In this document: one piece after another, positions 54,192 through 63,063 of the stretch
How the letters are laid out: each line of letters opens with the position of its first letter
Position numbering within the stretch: position 1 is the stretch's first letter
Origin: Lonepinella sp042468235
GTDB taxonomy: Bacteria > Pseudomonadota > Gammaproteobacteria > Enterobacterales > Pasteurellaceae
NCBI RefSeq assembly: GCF_042468235.1
Contig: NZ_CP170386.1
Coordinates: 496,001 to 560,000, forward strand
Reading direction: 5' to 3'
DNA: 64,000 nt
Translations under genes and position numbers: made by a program
The notes under the pieces: generated by a model
The model's database searches: none
Told to the model about the DNA's origin: nothing
Seen by the model: the letters and a program-made list of their open reading frames with translations, nothing else

Positions 54192-56159
54192 TTAAGGTTT
54201 TTTATTATCTCCAAGTTGATACAAGCGTAATTTATACGCATAACTCCCCCAAAGCGAATACGCCAAGGCTTGTTTTTTCATTTGCTCATTTCCATCAATG
54301 GCAGTTAATGTTTTGCTTTGTTCAGAATAAACATAACTTTCCGCTGGTTTACCCTGTTGTAAAATTACTGTTTGTAATTGATTATCAATTTTTCGCATGT
54401 AACCAAAAGTTTTGTCATATTGCATTAAAGCACGGTTTGGATCTTCAGGTTTGGTAAGATCGTAGCCTAACATCGGGTAATTACCGCTTACCCCAATTAA
54501 TGATAACAATGTAGTTGGCATATCAATTTGACTGACTAAACGTGGATCGCGTTTTGGCTCAATGTTTTTGCCCAAAATCAAAGCTGGAATATGGAAATGT
54601 TGCACAGGTACTAGGGATGCACCACCTACACGGGAATCATGATCAGCAATAATTAAGAAAATGGTATCATTCCAATATTCGGCTTTTTTAGCTAAATCAA
54701 AGAAATAACCGGTTGCAAAATCGGCATATTTGGCGGCATTATTTCGGGTCTCTTGAGGTTGTTCGTACAACTCAATTTTGCCAGCCGGAAATTCAAATGG
54801 ATCATGATTGCTAGACGTAAATACTAAACTAAAAAATGGTTTACCTTGCTGATGTAGTTGCGTAAAAGTATCGTGGGCTTTGGTAAATAAATCTTCATCA
54901 CTTACGCCCCAAGTGGCGGTGAAATGTGGATTAGGGTAATCTTTCTCATCAATAATTTGCTGGAAACCGTTGCCATAGAAAAAGCTCGCCATATTATCAA
55001 AATGTTTTTCACCGCCGTAAATAAAGGATGTGTGATAGCCTTGTTTACTTAATAATTCAGCGATAGTGAAAAAGCCTTGCTGACTACCTGGTAATTTCAC
55101 TACAGAACGAGCTGGGGTTGGCGTAAATCCTGCGGTGATAGCTTCAATTCCACGCACTGAACGTGTGCCAGTGGCGTACAAATTTTCAAATAACCAACCT
55201 TGTTTGGCGAGTTCATCAATTTTCGGTGAAAGTGGTTTTCCGCCTAACGTACCGATAAATTGTGCCCCTAAACTTTCTTCCAAGATAATCACCAAGTTTT
55301 TTGGTTTACCTTGATAACTGGCTTGATTTTGGCTGAGGGTTGGTAATTCTGTTGAAATATAGTCAGATTCAGGACGATTACGCACGGCTTTTAAGGTACT
55401 AATCACTTCATCTAACGGCATTTTTCCGTAAATTTCTGCTGCATTGCCTTCATCTTTCATTTGTTGAATTGCAAAGAGTAGAGAATAGCCAGAGCTTAAT
55501 ACTAAGGAATTTACCAATGGATCTGGTGAAAATGCAACCATTGATGGGTTAATACCACGGTGCTCTAAACTGGATCTTGCACCTAAAAACGTGAGCGCCC
55601 CAATCAAAAGAAAAACTAATGGACGAGTAATTAAATTATTATGCCATTTGGGATAAACGATATTTTTAAACACTCTGTTTGCTAATTTCCAGAATAAAAA
55701 AGCACAAAGTGCGGTTAAAATCGGAGCAGAAATTAAGGCGCCTAAGTGTCCATTCCATAACATGGTAAATACTTCTTTAGGATTCACTAAATATTCTACA
55801 AACAGACGATTTGGGCGTAAATCATAGGTGTTGATAAAGGCCGGTGTAGCAAATTCCATAAATAGCAAGAATGTGCTTTCAATCACTAAACCGATTTTTA
55901 TCACACTTAGTACACATTGTCCGAGTTTATTTTTACCCGTAAATAAAATGCTTAAAATAATTAATGGGGCAAATAACCAACAAAGAGCAGAAACATCAAT
56001 TCGAATACCATTTAAAAAAAGTTGAATCCAATTATTAAACTCACCAACACGCTCATTTTGCCATAAACTTAATGCAAAACGACTAAGGGAAAGTAAAATT
56101 AAATTAACGATAAAGAAGATAAACAGGGGATAGGTTGAACCAGCTAGACGTTTAAACAT
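54192..56159 (-). CDS. LTA-synthase-type sulfatase-family membrane protein (putative phosphoethanolamine/phosphoglycerol transferase)
   Basis: The 655-aa protein has five N-terminal membrane segments (to about residue 200) and a periplasmic alkaline-phosphatase-superfamily domain. Motifs are NLVIILEESLGAQF (first metal Glu), LYATGTRSVRGIEAITAG with the candidate nucleophile Thr, SFIYGGEKHFDNM, TSSNHDPF and LIIADHDSRVGG. This is the layout of LtaS/OpgB-like enzymes that transfer phosphoglycerol or phosphoethanolamine from phospholipids to glycans. It resembles H. influenzae HI0275/lpt6, which I recall as a lipooligosaccharide phosphoethanolamine transferase; the exact acceptor here is inferred. 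An uptake signal lies at 55707-55715. adk is upstream with a terminator between. Confidence 0.82.
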   Translation of the reverse strand: MFKRLAGSTYPLFIFFIVNLILLSLSRFALSLWQNERVGEFNNWIQLFLNGIRIDVSALCWLFAPLIILSILFTGKNKLGQCVLSVIKIGLVIESTFLLFMEFATPAFINTYDLRPNRLFVEYLVNPKEVFTMLWNGHLGALISAPILTALCAFLFWKLANRVFKNIVYPKWHNNLITRPLVFLLIGALTFLGARSSLEHRGINPSMVAFSPDPLVNSLVLSSGYSLLFAIQQMKDEGNAAEIYGKMPLDEVISTLKAVRNRPESDYISTELPTLSQNQASYQGKPKNLVIILEESLGAQFIGTLGGKPLSPKIDELAKQGWLFENLYATGTRSVRGIEAITAGFTPTPARSVVKLPGSQQGFFTIAELLSKQGYHTSFIYGGEKHFDNMASFFYGNGFQQIIDEKDYPNPHFTATWGVSDEDLFTKAHDTFTQLHQQGKPFFSLVFTSSNHDPFEFPAGKIELYEQPQETRNNAAKYADFATGYFFDLAKKAEYWNDTIFLIIADHDSRVGGASLVPVQHFHIPALILGKNIEPKRDPRLVSQIDMPTTLLSLIGVSGNYPMLGYDLTKPEDPNRALMQYDKTFGYMRKIDNQLQTVILQQGKPAESYVYSEQSKTLTAIDGNEQMKKQALAYSLWGSYAYKLRLYQLGDNKKP

Positions 56160-56208
56160 GGGATATTCCTAATAAAAATAATAATTATAATCAATCCTTG
56201 ATTATGTT

Positions 56209-56239
56209 AAAAAAAGAGTGCAGTTTTAGACCGCACTCT
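56209..56239 (-). terminator. adk terminator
   Basis: GAGTGC (56217-56222) pairs with GCACTC (56233-56238). On the minus strand the stem is followed by seven T. The right arm is a near-match to the uptake signal (one base off), as if an uptake-signal pair had decayed. Confidence 0.8.
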
Positions 56240-56248
56240 AATATAAAA

Positions 56249-56893
56249 TTAAGATAAGATGTTATCTAATTCAGTACTCACTTCTTCCACTTTCTTTGTA
56301 CCGTCTAAACGGAAGTATTTAGTCTCACCAGATTTGGCTTCTGCTTGATAATAATCGACTAATGGTTTAGTAGTGTTGTGATAGACTTTTAAACGATCTA
56401 ATACCGTTTCCGGTTTATCATCTGCACGAATAATTAAATCTTCGCCAGTCACATCATCTTTGCCTTCCACTTTCGGTGGATTGTAAACTACGTGATAAGT
56501 ACGACCAGATGCTTGGTGCACACGACGACCACTCATACGCTCAACGATCACTTCATCAGGTACATCAAATTCTAAAACATAATCAATACTAATACCAACA
56601 GCTTTCAATGCATCTGCTTGAGGAATTGTGCGAGGGAAACCGTCTAATAAGAAACCTTTTTCACAATCTGTTTGAGCAACACGATTTTTTACCAATGCAA
56701 TAATTAAGTCATCTGGTACTAATTGTCCAGCATCCATTAAGGTTTTTGCTTGTTTACCTAAATCTGTGCCTGCTTTAATAGCTGCACGCAACATATCACC
56801 CGTAGAAATTTGCGGAATGCCAAATTTATTCATAATAAACTGTGCTTGTGTTCCCTTGCCAGCCCCTGGCGCACCTAATAAAATAATTTTCAT
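56249..56893 (-). CDS. adk: Adenylate kinase
   Basis: Adk interconverts ATP, AMP and ADP. The ATG at 56893 (MKIILLGAPGAGKGTQAQFIM) gives 214 aa, identical in length to E. coli Adk, with GGAG upstream; the longer frame to 56986 is not conserved. Motifs include the P-loop GAPGAGKGT at residues 7-15, STGDMLRAAIKAGT (AMP binding), FLLDGFPRTIPQAD, RMSGRRVHQASGRTYHVVYNPPKVEGKDDVTGEDLIIRADD (the long LID without zinc cysteines) and the final VYHNTTKPLVDYY. It is a single gene with its own terminator. Confidence 0.97.
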   Translation of the reverse strand: MKIILLGAPGAGKGTQAQFIMNKFGIPQISTGDMLRAAIKAGTDLGKQAKTLMDAGQLVPDDLIIALVKNRVAQTDCEKGFLLDGFPRTIPQADALKAVGISIDYVLEFDVPDEVIVERMSGRRVHQASGRTYHVVYNPPKVEGKDDVTGEDLIIRADDKPETVLDRLKVYHNTTKPLVDYYQAEAKSGETKYFRLDGTKKVEEVSTELDNILS

Positions 56894-57056
56894 TATATTC
56901 TCCAATAATAATAGTGAAATTTTTAAGACGATATACCTTACATCCGTCTTTTTAATCAGTGCAAGTATTATAGGGGAAATTTTCATATTCTCTTAGCTAA
57001 TATTAATATATTATAACAATTTGATTATCTTTTATTCTTATTTATGGTTATTATGC

Positions 57057-57632
57057 ATGATACATCCTTTGTTTTCTTATTCTGATTTAGTGACAGTAGC
57101 TGAATTTGAGCGTTTTCAACAAAAAATTAACCAATTAGCTCAAGCTATGTCCGTGGATTTAACAAAATATCAGATCGATCACTTAGCAATACGGGTGAAT
57201 AGTGAAGATAATGCGAGAAAGTGGTTGGCGTTATTCATGAAGTTAGGTACAATTTTAAGTGACAATATTGTGAATGATAGGATCATTTATTTAATTCAAC
57301 TAAATGAACCGTTAATCTTCTTGGGGCAACCTGTGGATATTGTTGAATTACCGTTTCCTAAAAATAAATGTTATCCATTGGAATCGTGGGAACATATTGA
57401 GATTGTCATACCATTTAATGAAGATGAAAATGTTTCGCAGTGGTTATACCGTCTTGAGAAAAGATTTTTATGGAACCAATTAACAACTCTAAATGTCAAA
57501 GTGAGTGTGCCTAAAGTTGATGGTGAAAAATTACCAAATCCATCGATTGCCGTGAGTTTTGCTGATAAAAGCGAGAATTTCGTGTGTATTAAGGTTCACC
57601 CTTATAACATTAAAACTATTATTGAGGTTTAG
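57057..57632 (+). CDS. YecM-family protein (VOC-like fold)
   Basis: From the ATG at 57057 (MIHPLFSYSDLVTVAEFERFQ) the product is 191 aa. It matches E. coli YecM in TKYQIDHLAIRVNSEDNARKWLALF, GTILSDNIVNDRIIYLIQLNEPLIF, VDIVELPFPKNKCYPLESWEHIEIVIP and LPNPSIAVSFADKSENFVCIKVHPYNIKTIIE. The fold is VOC-like with candidate metal ligands (His of DHLAIR, Glu of VELP, His/Glu of EHIEIV and HP near the end). Its function is unknown. The start is tentative, since no strong ribosome-binding site is visible. A small lipoprotein gene follows after 3 bases. Confidence 0.82.
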   Translation: MIHPLFSYSDLVTVAEFERFQQKINQLAQAMSVDLTKYQIDHLAIRVNSEDNARKWLALFMKLGTILSDNIVNDRIIYLIQLNEPLIFLGQPVDIVELPFPKNKCYPLESWEHIEIVIPFNEDENVSQWLYRLEKRFLWNQLTTLNVKVSVPKVDGEKLPNPSIAVSFADKSENFVCIKVHPYNIKTIIEV

Positions 57633-57635
57633 TGA

Positions 57636-57953
57636 ATGAAAAAAATTACCTTAGCATTAGCTATATTGACTGCGGTAGGATTATCTGCTTGCTCAGGCAG
57701 ATTTGATGATAATTCTTACAAGGGAACCGTTTTATCAAGTCAATATGCAGGCAACAATTCAAAATTAACAGTAATAAAAGATAACTGTGAAGGTTATAAG
57801 TATCAAGGTGTAGCTGAAACTGTTATAGAAGTAAGACAATATGATTCTGATATTGTTACAGGTTCTTGTGTCCGTGTATATGAGGATAGAATAGATAATA
57901 TTTCTCGCTCTGAATCTCGTTCTTGGATATCAAGAGTTGGTGTAGTCCTATAA
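57636..57953 (+). CDS. Small lipoprotein of unknown function
   Basis: The 105-aa product begins with a lipoprotein signal peptide MKKITLALAILTAVGLSACSG, lipobox LSAC, Cys19, followed by SG. The mature part is short and polar (GTVLSSQYAGNNSKLTVIKDNCEGYKY...) and contains two further cysteines that could form a disulfide. Its first 16 residues are nearly identical to those of the next gene product (MKKITLALAILTAIG), so the two probably share an origin by tandem duplication or shuffling of the signal region, although the mature parts differ. I do not recognise the family. Confidence 0.7.
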   Translation: MKKITLALAILTAVGLSACSGRFDDNSYKGTVLSSQYAGNNSKLTVIKDNCEGYKYQGVAETVIEVRQYDSDIVTGSCVRVYEDRIDNISRSESRSWISRVGVVL

Positions 57954-57969
57954 TAAAAGGGTAATTGAG

Positions 57970-58434
57970 ATGAAAAAAATCACATTAGCATTAGCAATTC
58001 TTACCGCTATTGGCGTGACCGGTTGTGCTAATACAGATATTTATAGTGGTGACGTATATTCAGGCAATCAATCAAAAGAAGCACGTTCAATTACTTATGG
58101 TACTATTGTTTCTGCTCGTTCTGTAAAAATCCAAGCAGATAATCAAGGTGTGATTGGTACAGTAGGTGGTGGTGTTCTTGGTGGTGTTGCCGGTTCTTCC
58201 ATAGGAGGAGGTTCAGGTCAAGTATTAGCAAGTGCCGTTGGTGCAATTGCAGGAGCAATGATCGGTAGCAAAGTAGAAGAAAAAGCAAGCCAAGTTGATT
58301 CTTTAGAATTAACTATTAAGAAAGATGACGGTAATGAAATTGTTGTCGTTCAGAAATATGATGAGAAATTAACTAAAGCCGGAACGAGAGTTCGCATTGT
58401 TGGTGGTTCTAGCTTAAATGTCTCAGCGCTGTAA
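57970..58434 (+). CDS. Glycine-zipper outer-membrane lipoprotein (SlyB/Pcp-like)
   Basis: The 154-aa product has the signal MKKITLALAILTAIGVTGCAN (lipobox VTGC, Cys19). It then has YGTIVSARSVKIQADNQGVIGTVGGGVLGGVAGSSIGGGSGQVLASAVGAIAGAMIGSKVEEKASQ, a glycine-zipper 2TM segment, and a C-terminal beta domain (LELTIKKDDGNEIVVVQKYDEKL...GTRVRIVGG). This is the SlyB/Pcp (15-kDa peptidoglycan-associated lipoprotein) architecture, found in the outer membrane of Haemophilus. It lies 16 bases after its likely paralogue and ends in a strong terminator. Confidence 0.88.
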   Translation: MKKITLALAILTAIGVTGCANTDIYSGDVYSGNQSKEARSITYGTIVSARSVKIQADNQGVIGTVGGGVLGGVAGSSIGGGSGQVLASAVGAIAGAMIGSKVEEKASQVDSLELTIKKDDGNEIVVVQKYDEKLTKAGTRVRIVGGSSLNVSAL

Positions 58435-58455
58435 GAAAAAATTCATTTAAATAAG

Positions 58456-58490
58456 AAAACCCCTTTGAATATTAATCAAAGGGGTTTTTA
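58456..58490. terminator. Terminator between the SlyB-like and DUF808 genes
   Basis: A 12-bp stem AAACCCCTTTGA (58457-58468) / TCAAAGGGGTTT (58476-58487), with A- and T-runs on the sides, serves the converging genes. Confidence 0.9.
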
Positions 58491-58495
58491 TTTGC

Positions 58496-59383
58496 TTATT
58501 TAATTCTTGGTGCTGTTTTTTTACTAAATAAAGTCATCAACGGTAACACAATAATACAGCAAATTGTCCCGATAAAAATACCAACACTTAAATCAGCTAA
58601 AATAGAAAAAGGACTGTCAAGTTGCAAATTTTCAATAAAATGATGCAAGATAGGCAAATAATGCACAAAAATGCCACCCCCGACCATAAACATCGCAATC
58701 ACCCCAATTACCGATAAAGATTTCATAAACCAAGGCATAAAAAATAGCAAAAACTTACCGATTGGCTGTGTCATAGGGTTTTCTTTTTTGATTAACCATA
58801 AACCAACATCGTCTAATTTCACAATTAGACCCACTAATCCATACACAAAAAAGGTGATGCCAATCCCAATGGCTAGTAAGGTTAAGATTTTAGGTAATAA
58901 TTCTGCATCTTGAATTGAACCCAACGCAATAATGATAATTTCTGCGGAGAGAATAAAGTCGGTTTTAATAGCACCTGTTATTTTCTCTTTTTCGCTACTT
59001 GTTGTTTCATTTAAAGTGCGGTCTAAATTCTTTTGATTTTTAGGTAAGAATTTATGGATCAATTTTTCCATTCCTTCAAAACACAAATAGGCACCACCAA
59101 TCATTAATAATATATTGATAAATGATGGCAGATAAATGGCAAGTAATAACGCAAGGGGAATCAGAATCGCTTTATTCCACAAAGATCCTTTTGCCACCGC
59201 CCACACTATTGGTAATTCTCGACTGGCAGCGACATCTTTGCCGCTAACTTGTGTGGCATTTAGGGTCAAATCATCACTAATTACGCCAACAGTTTTCTTA
59301 GCAGCAACTTTGGTCATTAACGCTACATCATCTAATACCGATGCAATATCATCGAGTAACGTAAATAAGGAACTAAATGCCAT
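58496..59383 (-). CDS. DUF808-family inner-membrane protein (YedI-like)
   Basis: The 295-aa protein begins MAFSSLFTLLDDIASVLDDVALMTKVAAKKTVGVISDDLTLNATQVSG, the highly conserved DUF808 head, followed by about six membrane segments (LWNKAILIPLALLLAIYLPSFINILLMIGGAYLCFEG, TDFILSAEIIIIALGS, LLTLLAIGIGITFFVYGLVGL and others). It matches E. coli YedI in layout and length (305 aa). The function is unknown; some members are linked by context to envelope or ion homeostasis. It lies 12 bases after ycaO on the same strand, so it may be cotranscribed with it. An uptake signal is at 59014-59022. Confidence 0.88.
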   Translation of the reverse strand: MAFSSLFTLLDDIASVLDDVALMTKVAAKKTVGVISDDLTLNATQVSGKDVAASRELPIVWAVAKGSLWNKAILIPLALLLAIYLPSFINILLMIGGAYLCFEGMEKLIHKFLPKNQKNLDRTLNETTSSEKEKITGAIKTDFILSAEIIIIALGSIQDAELLPKILTLLAIGIGITFFVYGLVGLIVKLDDVGLWLIKKENPMTQPIGKFLLFFMPWFMKSLSVIGVIAMFMVGGGIFVHYLPILHHFIENLQLDSPFSILADLSVGIFIGTICCIIVLPLMTLFSKKTAPRIK

Positions 59384-59395
59384 TTTTTCTCCTAT

Positions 59396-61156
59396 TTACT
59401 TCCAATTTTCTTTTTTAGCTTTTTGTAATTTAGCATAAGCAGCAAGTAATTTTTGATGTGCTGCAAATTTTTGTAAATGCTCATCATCTGCCAATAAATC
59501 ATAGAACGGATTACCACCATTTACCGTTTTCCACGCAAAATCCACCGCACTTTTACCGTACATTTTCTCAAACACTTCCCGATATTGTTCAGGTTCACGA
59601 TCTTCATCAAGGAATAACTCTATACTACTGATTAAGCAACGATAGTAGTTGGCACGTTCTGGTGTGAACACGGAGCTGTTCATATTGTATGCCCAATTCG
59701 CCCAGTCTAATGCCAATTCCAAATCACCTAAAGCGAGATAAAGCATTGATTTTAATTCACCCACACGTAAGGTCGTCCAACCTGATTTTGGTGGTGGCAC
59801 AATACCGATAAATTCACGCACACGGGTAGCGTCATCAATGCCTTGATCGTCTAATTCGTCCAATAATTCTTGATAAGTATCCGCATCGTGGTGGAAGTGC
59901 GGTAAATCTAATAGGATTTCACGCCAGTCCATACCCATATTATTATTAGCGTATATTAAATCGTCCACAGGGTAAATATCCGACATTGACGGCACGATAA
60001 TACGACAAGCATACACATCTAAATGATTGTAATCCATAATATAAACTTCTTTGCCGTCCGCATTAAAGATAGACATTAGATTATGATATTCTTGTTCCGT
60101 GTTGCCCGAAAAATCCCAATGCACAAACGGATAATCCGCTTGTTGTTTAAATAAATCCCACGAAATTAAACCGCTCGAATCAATAAAGTGGGTTTCTAAA
60201 TTGGCATGTTCTGCTACATCATCATTATTAAAAGACGGGGGAGTAAACACGTCTAAATCTTTTAAGCTACGCCCTTGCAACAATTCCGTCACCGTCCGCT
60301 CAAATGCCACTTGGAAATTTGGGTGAGCCCCAAAGGAAGCAAAACAAGTACCATTGTGAGGATTAAGCAGAATCACACAAATGACAGGGTATTTTCCCCC
60401 TAATGAAGCATCGTAGGCTAAAATCGGAAAACCTTCCTGTTCTAATTTTTCAATAGAGGCTTGAATAGTCGGATATTGAGCAATTACTTCCGTTGGGATT
60501 TTCGGTAAACTAATGGCTTCTGCAATAATGCGATTTTTTACATAACGTTCGAAGACTTCCGATAAGCCTTGTACACGAGCTTCATTCTTAGTGTTACCTG
60601 CCGACATACCGTTGGATGCATAAAGATTGGCAATAATGCTTTGCGGAATATACACGGTTTGTTGATCCGATTGACGAATATAAGGCATCGCTACGATACC
60701 ACGATCATAATTACCTGATTGTAGATCCACTAATAATTCAGGGGTTAATTCTCCCTCAGGATCGTAATAACCGAGCAAATAATCATCTAAAATGCCTTCT
60801 GGCAACAAATCCTCATCATCAATTTCAAACCATTTTTCAGTTGGGTAGTGAACGAACTCGCCGTTGGCAATATCTTGTCCTAAATAATAATCCGCAAAGA
60901 AATAGTTCGTGGAAAGACGTTCAAAATATTCGCCTAACGCTGATGCCAATGCGGCTTTTTGGCTCGCACCTTTGCCGTTAGAAAAACATTGTGGACAATC
61001 ACGATCTCGAATATGCACCGACCACACATTCGGCACAGGATTAAGCCAAGAGGCTTCTTCAATATTGAAACCAAGTGCGGTTAATTTTTGTTGAAATTTT
61101 GCGATACTGTCTTCAAGGGCAGCATCTTTGCCTAGGATAAAGGTTTGTTCTGTCAT
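59396..61156 (-). CDS. ycaO: YcaO-domain protein (E. coli YcaO type)
   Basis: The 586-aa protein is the same length as E. coli YcaO and close to it: TFILGKDAALEDSIAKFQQKLTALGF, EEASWLNPVPNVWSVHIRDRDCPQCFSNGKGASQKAALASALGEYFERLSTNYFFAD, and GMSAGNTKNEARVQGLSEVFERYVKNRII, which holds the ATP-binding Glu residues. A C-terminal TPR-like part (LYLALGDLELALDWANWAYNMNSS) follows. YcaO enzymes activate amide backbones with ATP; E. coli YcaO is linked to RimO beta-methylthiolation of ribosomal protein S12. Unlike RiPP YcaOs there is no precursor gene nearby. An SbmA-like ABC transporter gene lies upstream. Three uptake signals lie inside. Confidence 0.92.
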   Translation of the reverse strand: MTEQTFILGKDAALEDSIAKFQQKLTALGFNIEEASWLNPVPNVWSVHIRDRDCPQCFSNGKGASQKAALASALGEYFERLSTNYFFADYYLGQDIANGEFVHYPTEKWFEIDDEDLLPEGILDDYLLGYYDPEGELTPELLVDLQSGNYDRGIVAMPYIRQSDQQTVYIPQSIIANLYASNGMSAGNTKNEARVQGLSEVFERYVKNRIIAEAISLPKIPTEVIAQYPTIQASIEKLEQEGFPILAYDASLGGKYPVICVILLNPHNGTCFASFGAHPNFQVAFERTVTELLQGRSLKDLDVFTPPSFNNDDVAEHANLETHFIDSSGLISWDLFKQQADYPFVHWDFSGNTEQEYHNLMSIFNADGKEVYIMDYNHLDVYACRIIVPSMSDIYPVDDLIYANNNMGMDWREILLDLPHFHHDADTYQELLDELDDQGIDDATRVREFIGIVPPPKSGWTTLRVGELKSMLYLALGDLELALDWANWAYNMNSSVFTPERANYYRCLISSIELFLDEDREPEQYREVFEKMYGKSAVDFAWKTVNGGNPFYDLLADDEHLQKFAAHQKLLAAYAKLQKAKKENWK

Positions 61157-61221
61157 AAAATATTCCTATAAGTTAATTTATTAATAACTGTTGTTGTAGT
61201 TTTTCTTTGCTCGTAGTCATA

Positions 61222-61285
61222 TCGGGTTTCGCCGATGGCAACTTACTTTTTCTTTGCACAAGCAAAGAAAAAGTAAAAGCTAAAT
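61222..61285 (-). repeat. Partial third copy of the structured repeat
   Basis: On the plus strand it reads ATATCGGGTTTCGCCGATGG, then a perfect 14-bp hairpin TACTTTTTCTTTGC / GCAAAGAAAAAGTA with loop ACAA. This is the outer block of the elements at 18199 and 18717, without the second stem-loop. It begins at the stop of the ABC transporter gene and may also act as its terminator. Confidence 0.7.
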
Positions 61286-63043
61286 ACGACATAACCCCAA
61301 ATCAAACACCTTATTATGAAACTGATGTAGTGTACCACGATGTCCAATACTTAACACAATCATATTCGGTAGTTTTTCACGAATTTTGCGGTACAGAATA
61401 TATTCGGTCGGTTCATCAAGGGCGGAGGTGGTTTCATCTAAAAACACAATGTTCGGCTTGGTCAGGAAAATACGAATAAATGCCACCCGTTGTAATTCCC
61501 CTGGGGAAAGGGTAGCTTGCCAGTCGTTTTCTTGATCCAATGCGTGAATATAATTGCTTAGACGGCATTTTTCCATATATAGCTCTAAATCAGCATGGTG
61601 AGGATCTATATTAGGATAACAAATCGCCTGACGCAATGTACCTTGTGGCATATAAGGGCGTTGCGGTAAAAACAGTACATTGGCATTACAAGGACGTTCG
61701 CAATAACCAAAAGTTTCAAAGGGATAGATCCCTGCAATGGCTTTCAATAAAGTGGTTTTGCCCGCTCCAGATGGTCCTTGAATTAACAGTGCATCACCAG
61801 CATTAAGCTCTAAATTGACTTGTTGTAACAAGACTTCGCCGTGCTGATCTTTTAAACCGAAATCTTTTAATTTAATGCCTAAACCACATTCTATTGGTTG
61901 AATAATCTGTTGTTTATCAAGCTGATCTAAGGTAAACATAAAATCATACAAACGGTTTAAGCGTGCTTGATACAGGGTGAATTGTTCATAAAACAAACGG
62001 AAAAATGACAATGCACGCATTAAACGGTTAAAGGCTTGCACGGTTTGGTGCATATCGCCTAAGGTGGCAAGCCCTGCAAAAAAGCGAGGGGCTTGTAGCA
62101 TTAAAGGTAAAATCATGGCAAATTGAGTAACACCCGTATTAAAGCCATCTAAACCCAACATACGGCGAACTATCGTCCAACGGTTTTGAATAATTTGATT
62201 AAATTTGGCTTTTAAATGGGAATATTCCTGTGTTTCGCCGTCATAGAATGCGATACTTTCTGCATTATCGCGTACCCGAATTAAGGAATAACGATAATCC
62301 CCAGCGTATTTTTCTTTGGCATAATTTAATTTGATTAACGGATAACCAATCCACACTGACATTGCCGTGGCGAGGATAATAAAAGTATAAATAAAAAATA
62401 CGGTTCCTTTGGGAATTTCAATGCCAAATAAGGGAAGTAAGCCAGATAGTCCCCACAAAATGACGGTAAACTCAATAATCGCTACGATTGATCCGATCAT
62501 GCCGTCTAACAGTTCTACTGTTCCTGTAATAAATTCGCGAGCATCTTGTTCAATACGTTGGTCGATATTATCGGGTAAATCTTTTTCATATTTAATTCGA
62601 TAGTAGTTTTTATATTGTAACCAGCGATGGAGCATTTCTTCGTTCATTTTTTCCAGCCAACGAATTTCAAATACTTGACGGACGAGATAATTCAAAATGG
62701 AATGGATAATTTTAAAACCTACCAGCATGGCGTTTAACAAGGCAAAAAACCAAAAAGCATCGGCTTTTTTGTCTTGTAATGAGCTATATAATCCGTTGTA
62801 AAAGAAAGAGTTGAGTACGCTAATACGAACTTCTAATAGAATAAAAATGAGGAGCAACAGTATCAAACTCATCATTTTGAACTGGTTACCATTTTGTATG
62901 CAAGGCTTTGTGATCAACCAGAATTTTTTTCCAAAGGCGGTTTTCCGCAATAAAAGTGCGGTGCAAAATAATCCTAAATTTAACCAAAATAGAGTGGTGA
63001 GAAGCCAACTAAAACTGTTATTTAATTCTGTTTGCCAGTTCAT
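61280..63043 (-). CDS. SbmA/YddA-type ABC transporter, fused membrane and ATPase domains
   Basis: The 587-aa protein has an ABC_membrane_2 (SbmA/BacA-like) domain with six helices over residues 1-340. It includes NQFKMMSLILLLLIFILLEVRISVLNSFFYNGLYSSLQDKKADAFW and RWLQYKNYYRIKYEKDLPDNIDQRIEQDAREF, a family hallmark. The ATPase domain has Walker A GPSGAGKTT, signature SPGELQRVAFIRIF, Walker B IVFLDETTSALDE and the H-loop in LSIGHRG. Relatives move peptides, bleomycin or cobalamin; direction and substrate cannot be told. A repeat fragment follows, then ycaO. Uptake signal at 62954-62962. Confidence 0.88.
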   Translation of the reverse strand: MNWQTELNNSFSWLLTTLFWLNLGLFCTALLLRKTAFGKKFWLITKPCIQNGNQFKMMSLILLLLIFILLEVRISVLNSFFYNGLYSSLQDKKADAFWFFALLNAMLVGFKIIHSILNYLVRQVFEIRWLEKMNEEMLHRWLQYKNYYRIKYEKDLPDNIDQRIEQDAREFITGTVELLDGMIGSIVAIIEFTVILWGLSGLLPLFGIEIPKGTVFFIYTFIILATAMSVWIGYPLIKLNYAKEKYAGDYRYSLIRVRDNAESIAFYDGETQEYSHLKAKFNQIIQNRWTIVRRMLGLDGFNTGVTQFAMILPLMLQAPRFFAGLATLGDMHQTVQAFNRLMRALSFFRLFYEQFTLYQARLNRLYDFMFTLDQLDKQQIIQPIECGLGIKLKDFGLKDQHGEVLLQQVNLELNAGDALLIQGPSGAGKTTLLKAIAGIYPFETFGYCERPCNANVLFLPQRPYMPQGTLRQAICYPNIDPHHADLELYMEKCRLSNYIHALDQENDWQATLSPGELQRVAFIRIFLTKPNIVFLDETTSALDEPTEYILYRKIREKLPNMIVLSIGHRGTLHQFHNKVFDLGLCRI

Positions 63044-63063
63044 AAAATATTTTTAGAAATTGA

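Noticed and set aside
61207..61479. Plus-strand open frame over the end of the ABC transporter gene
   Set aside because: It is mostly antisense to a well-supported gene and includes the repeat hairpin.
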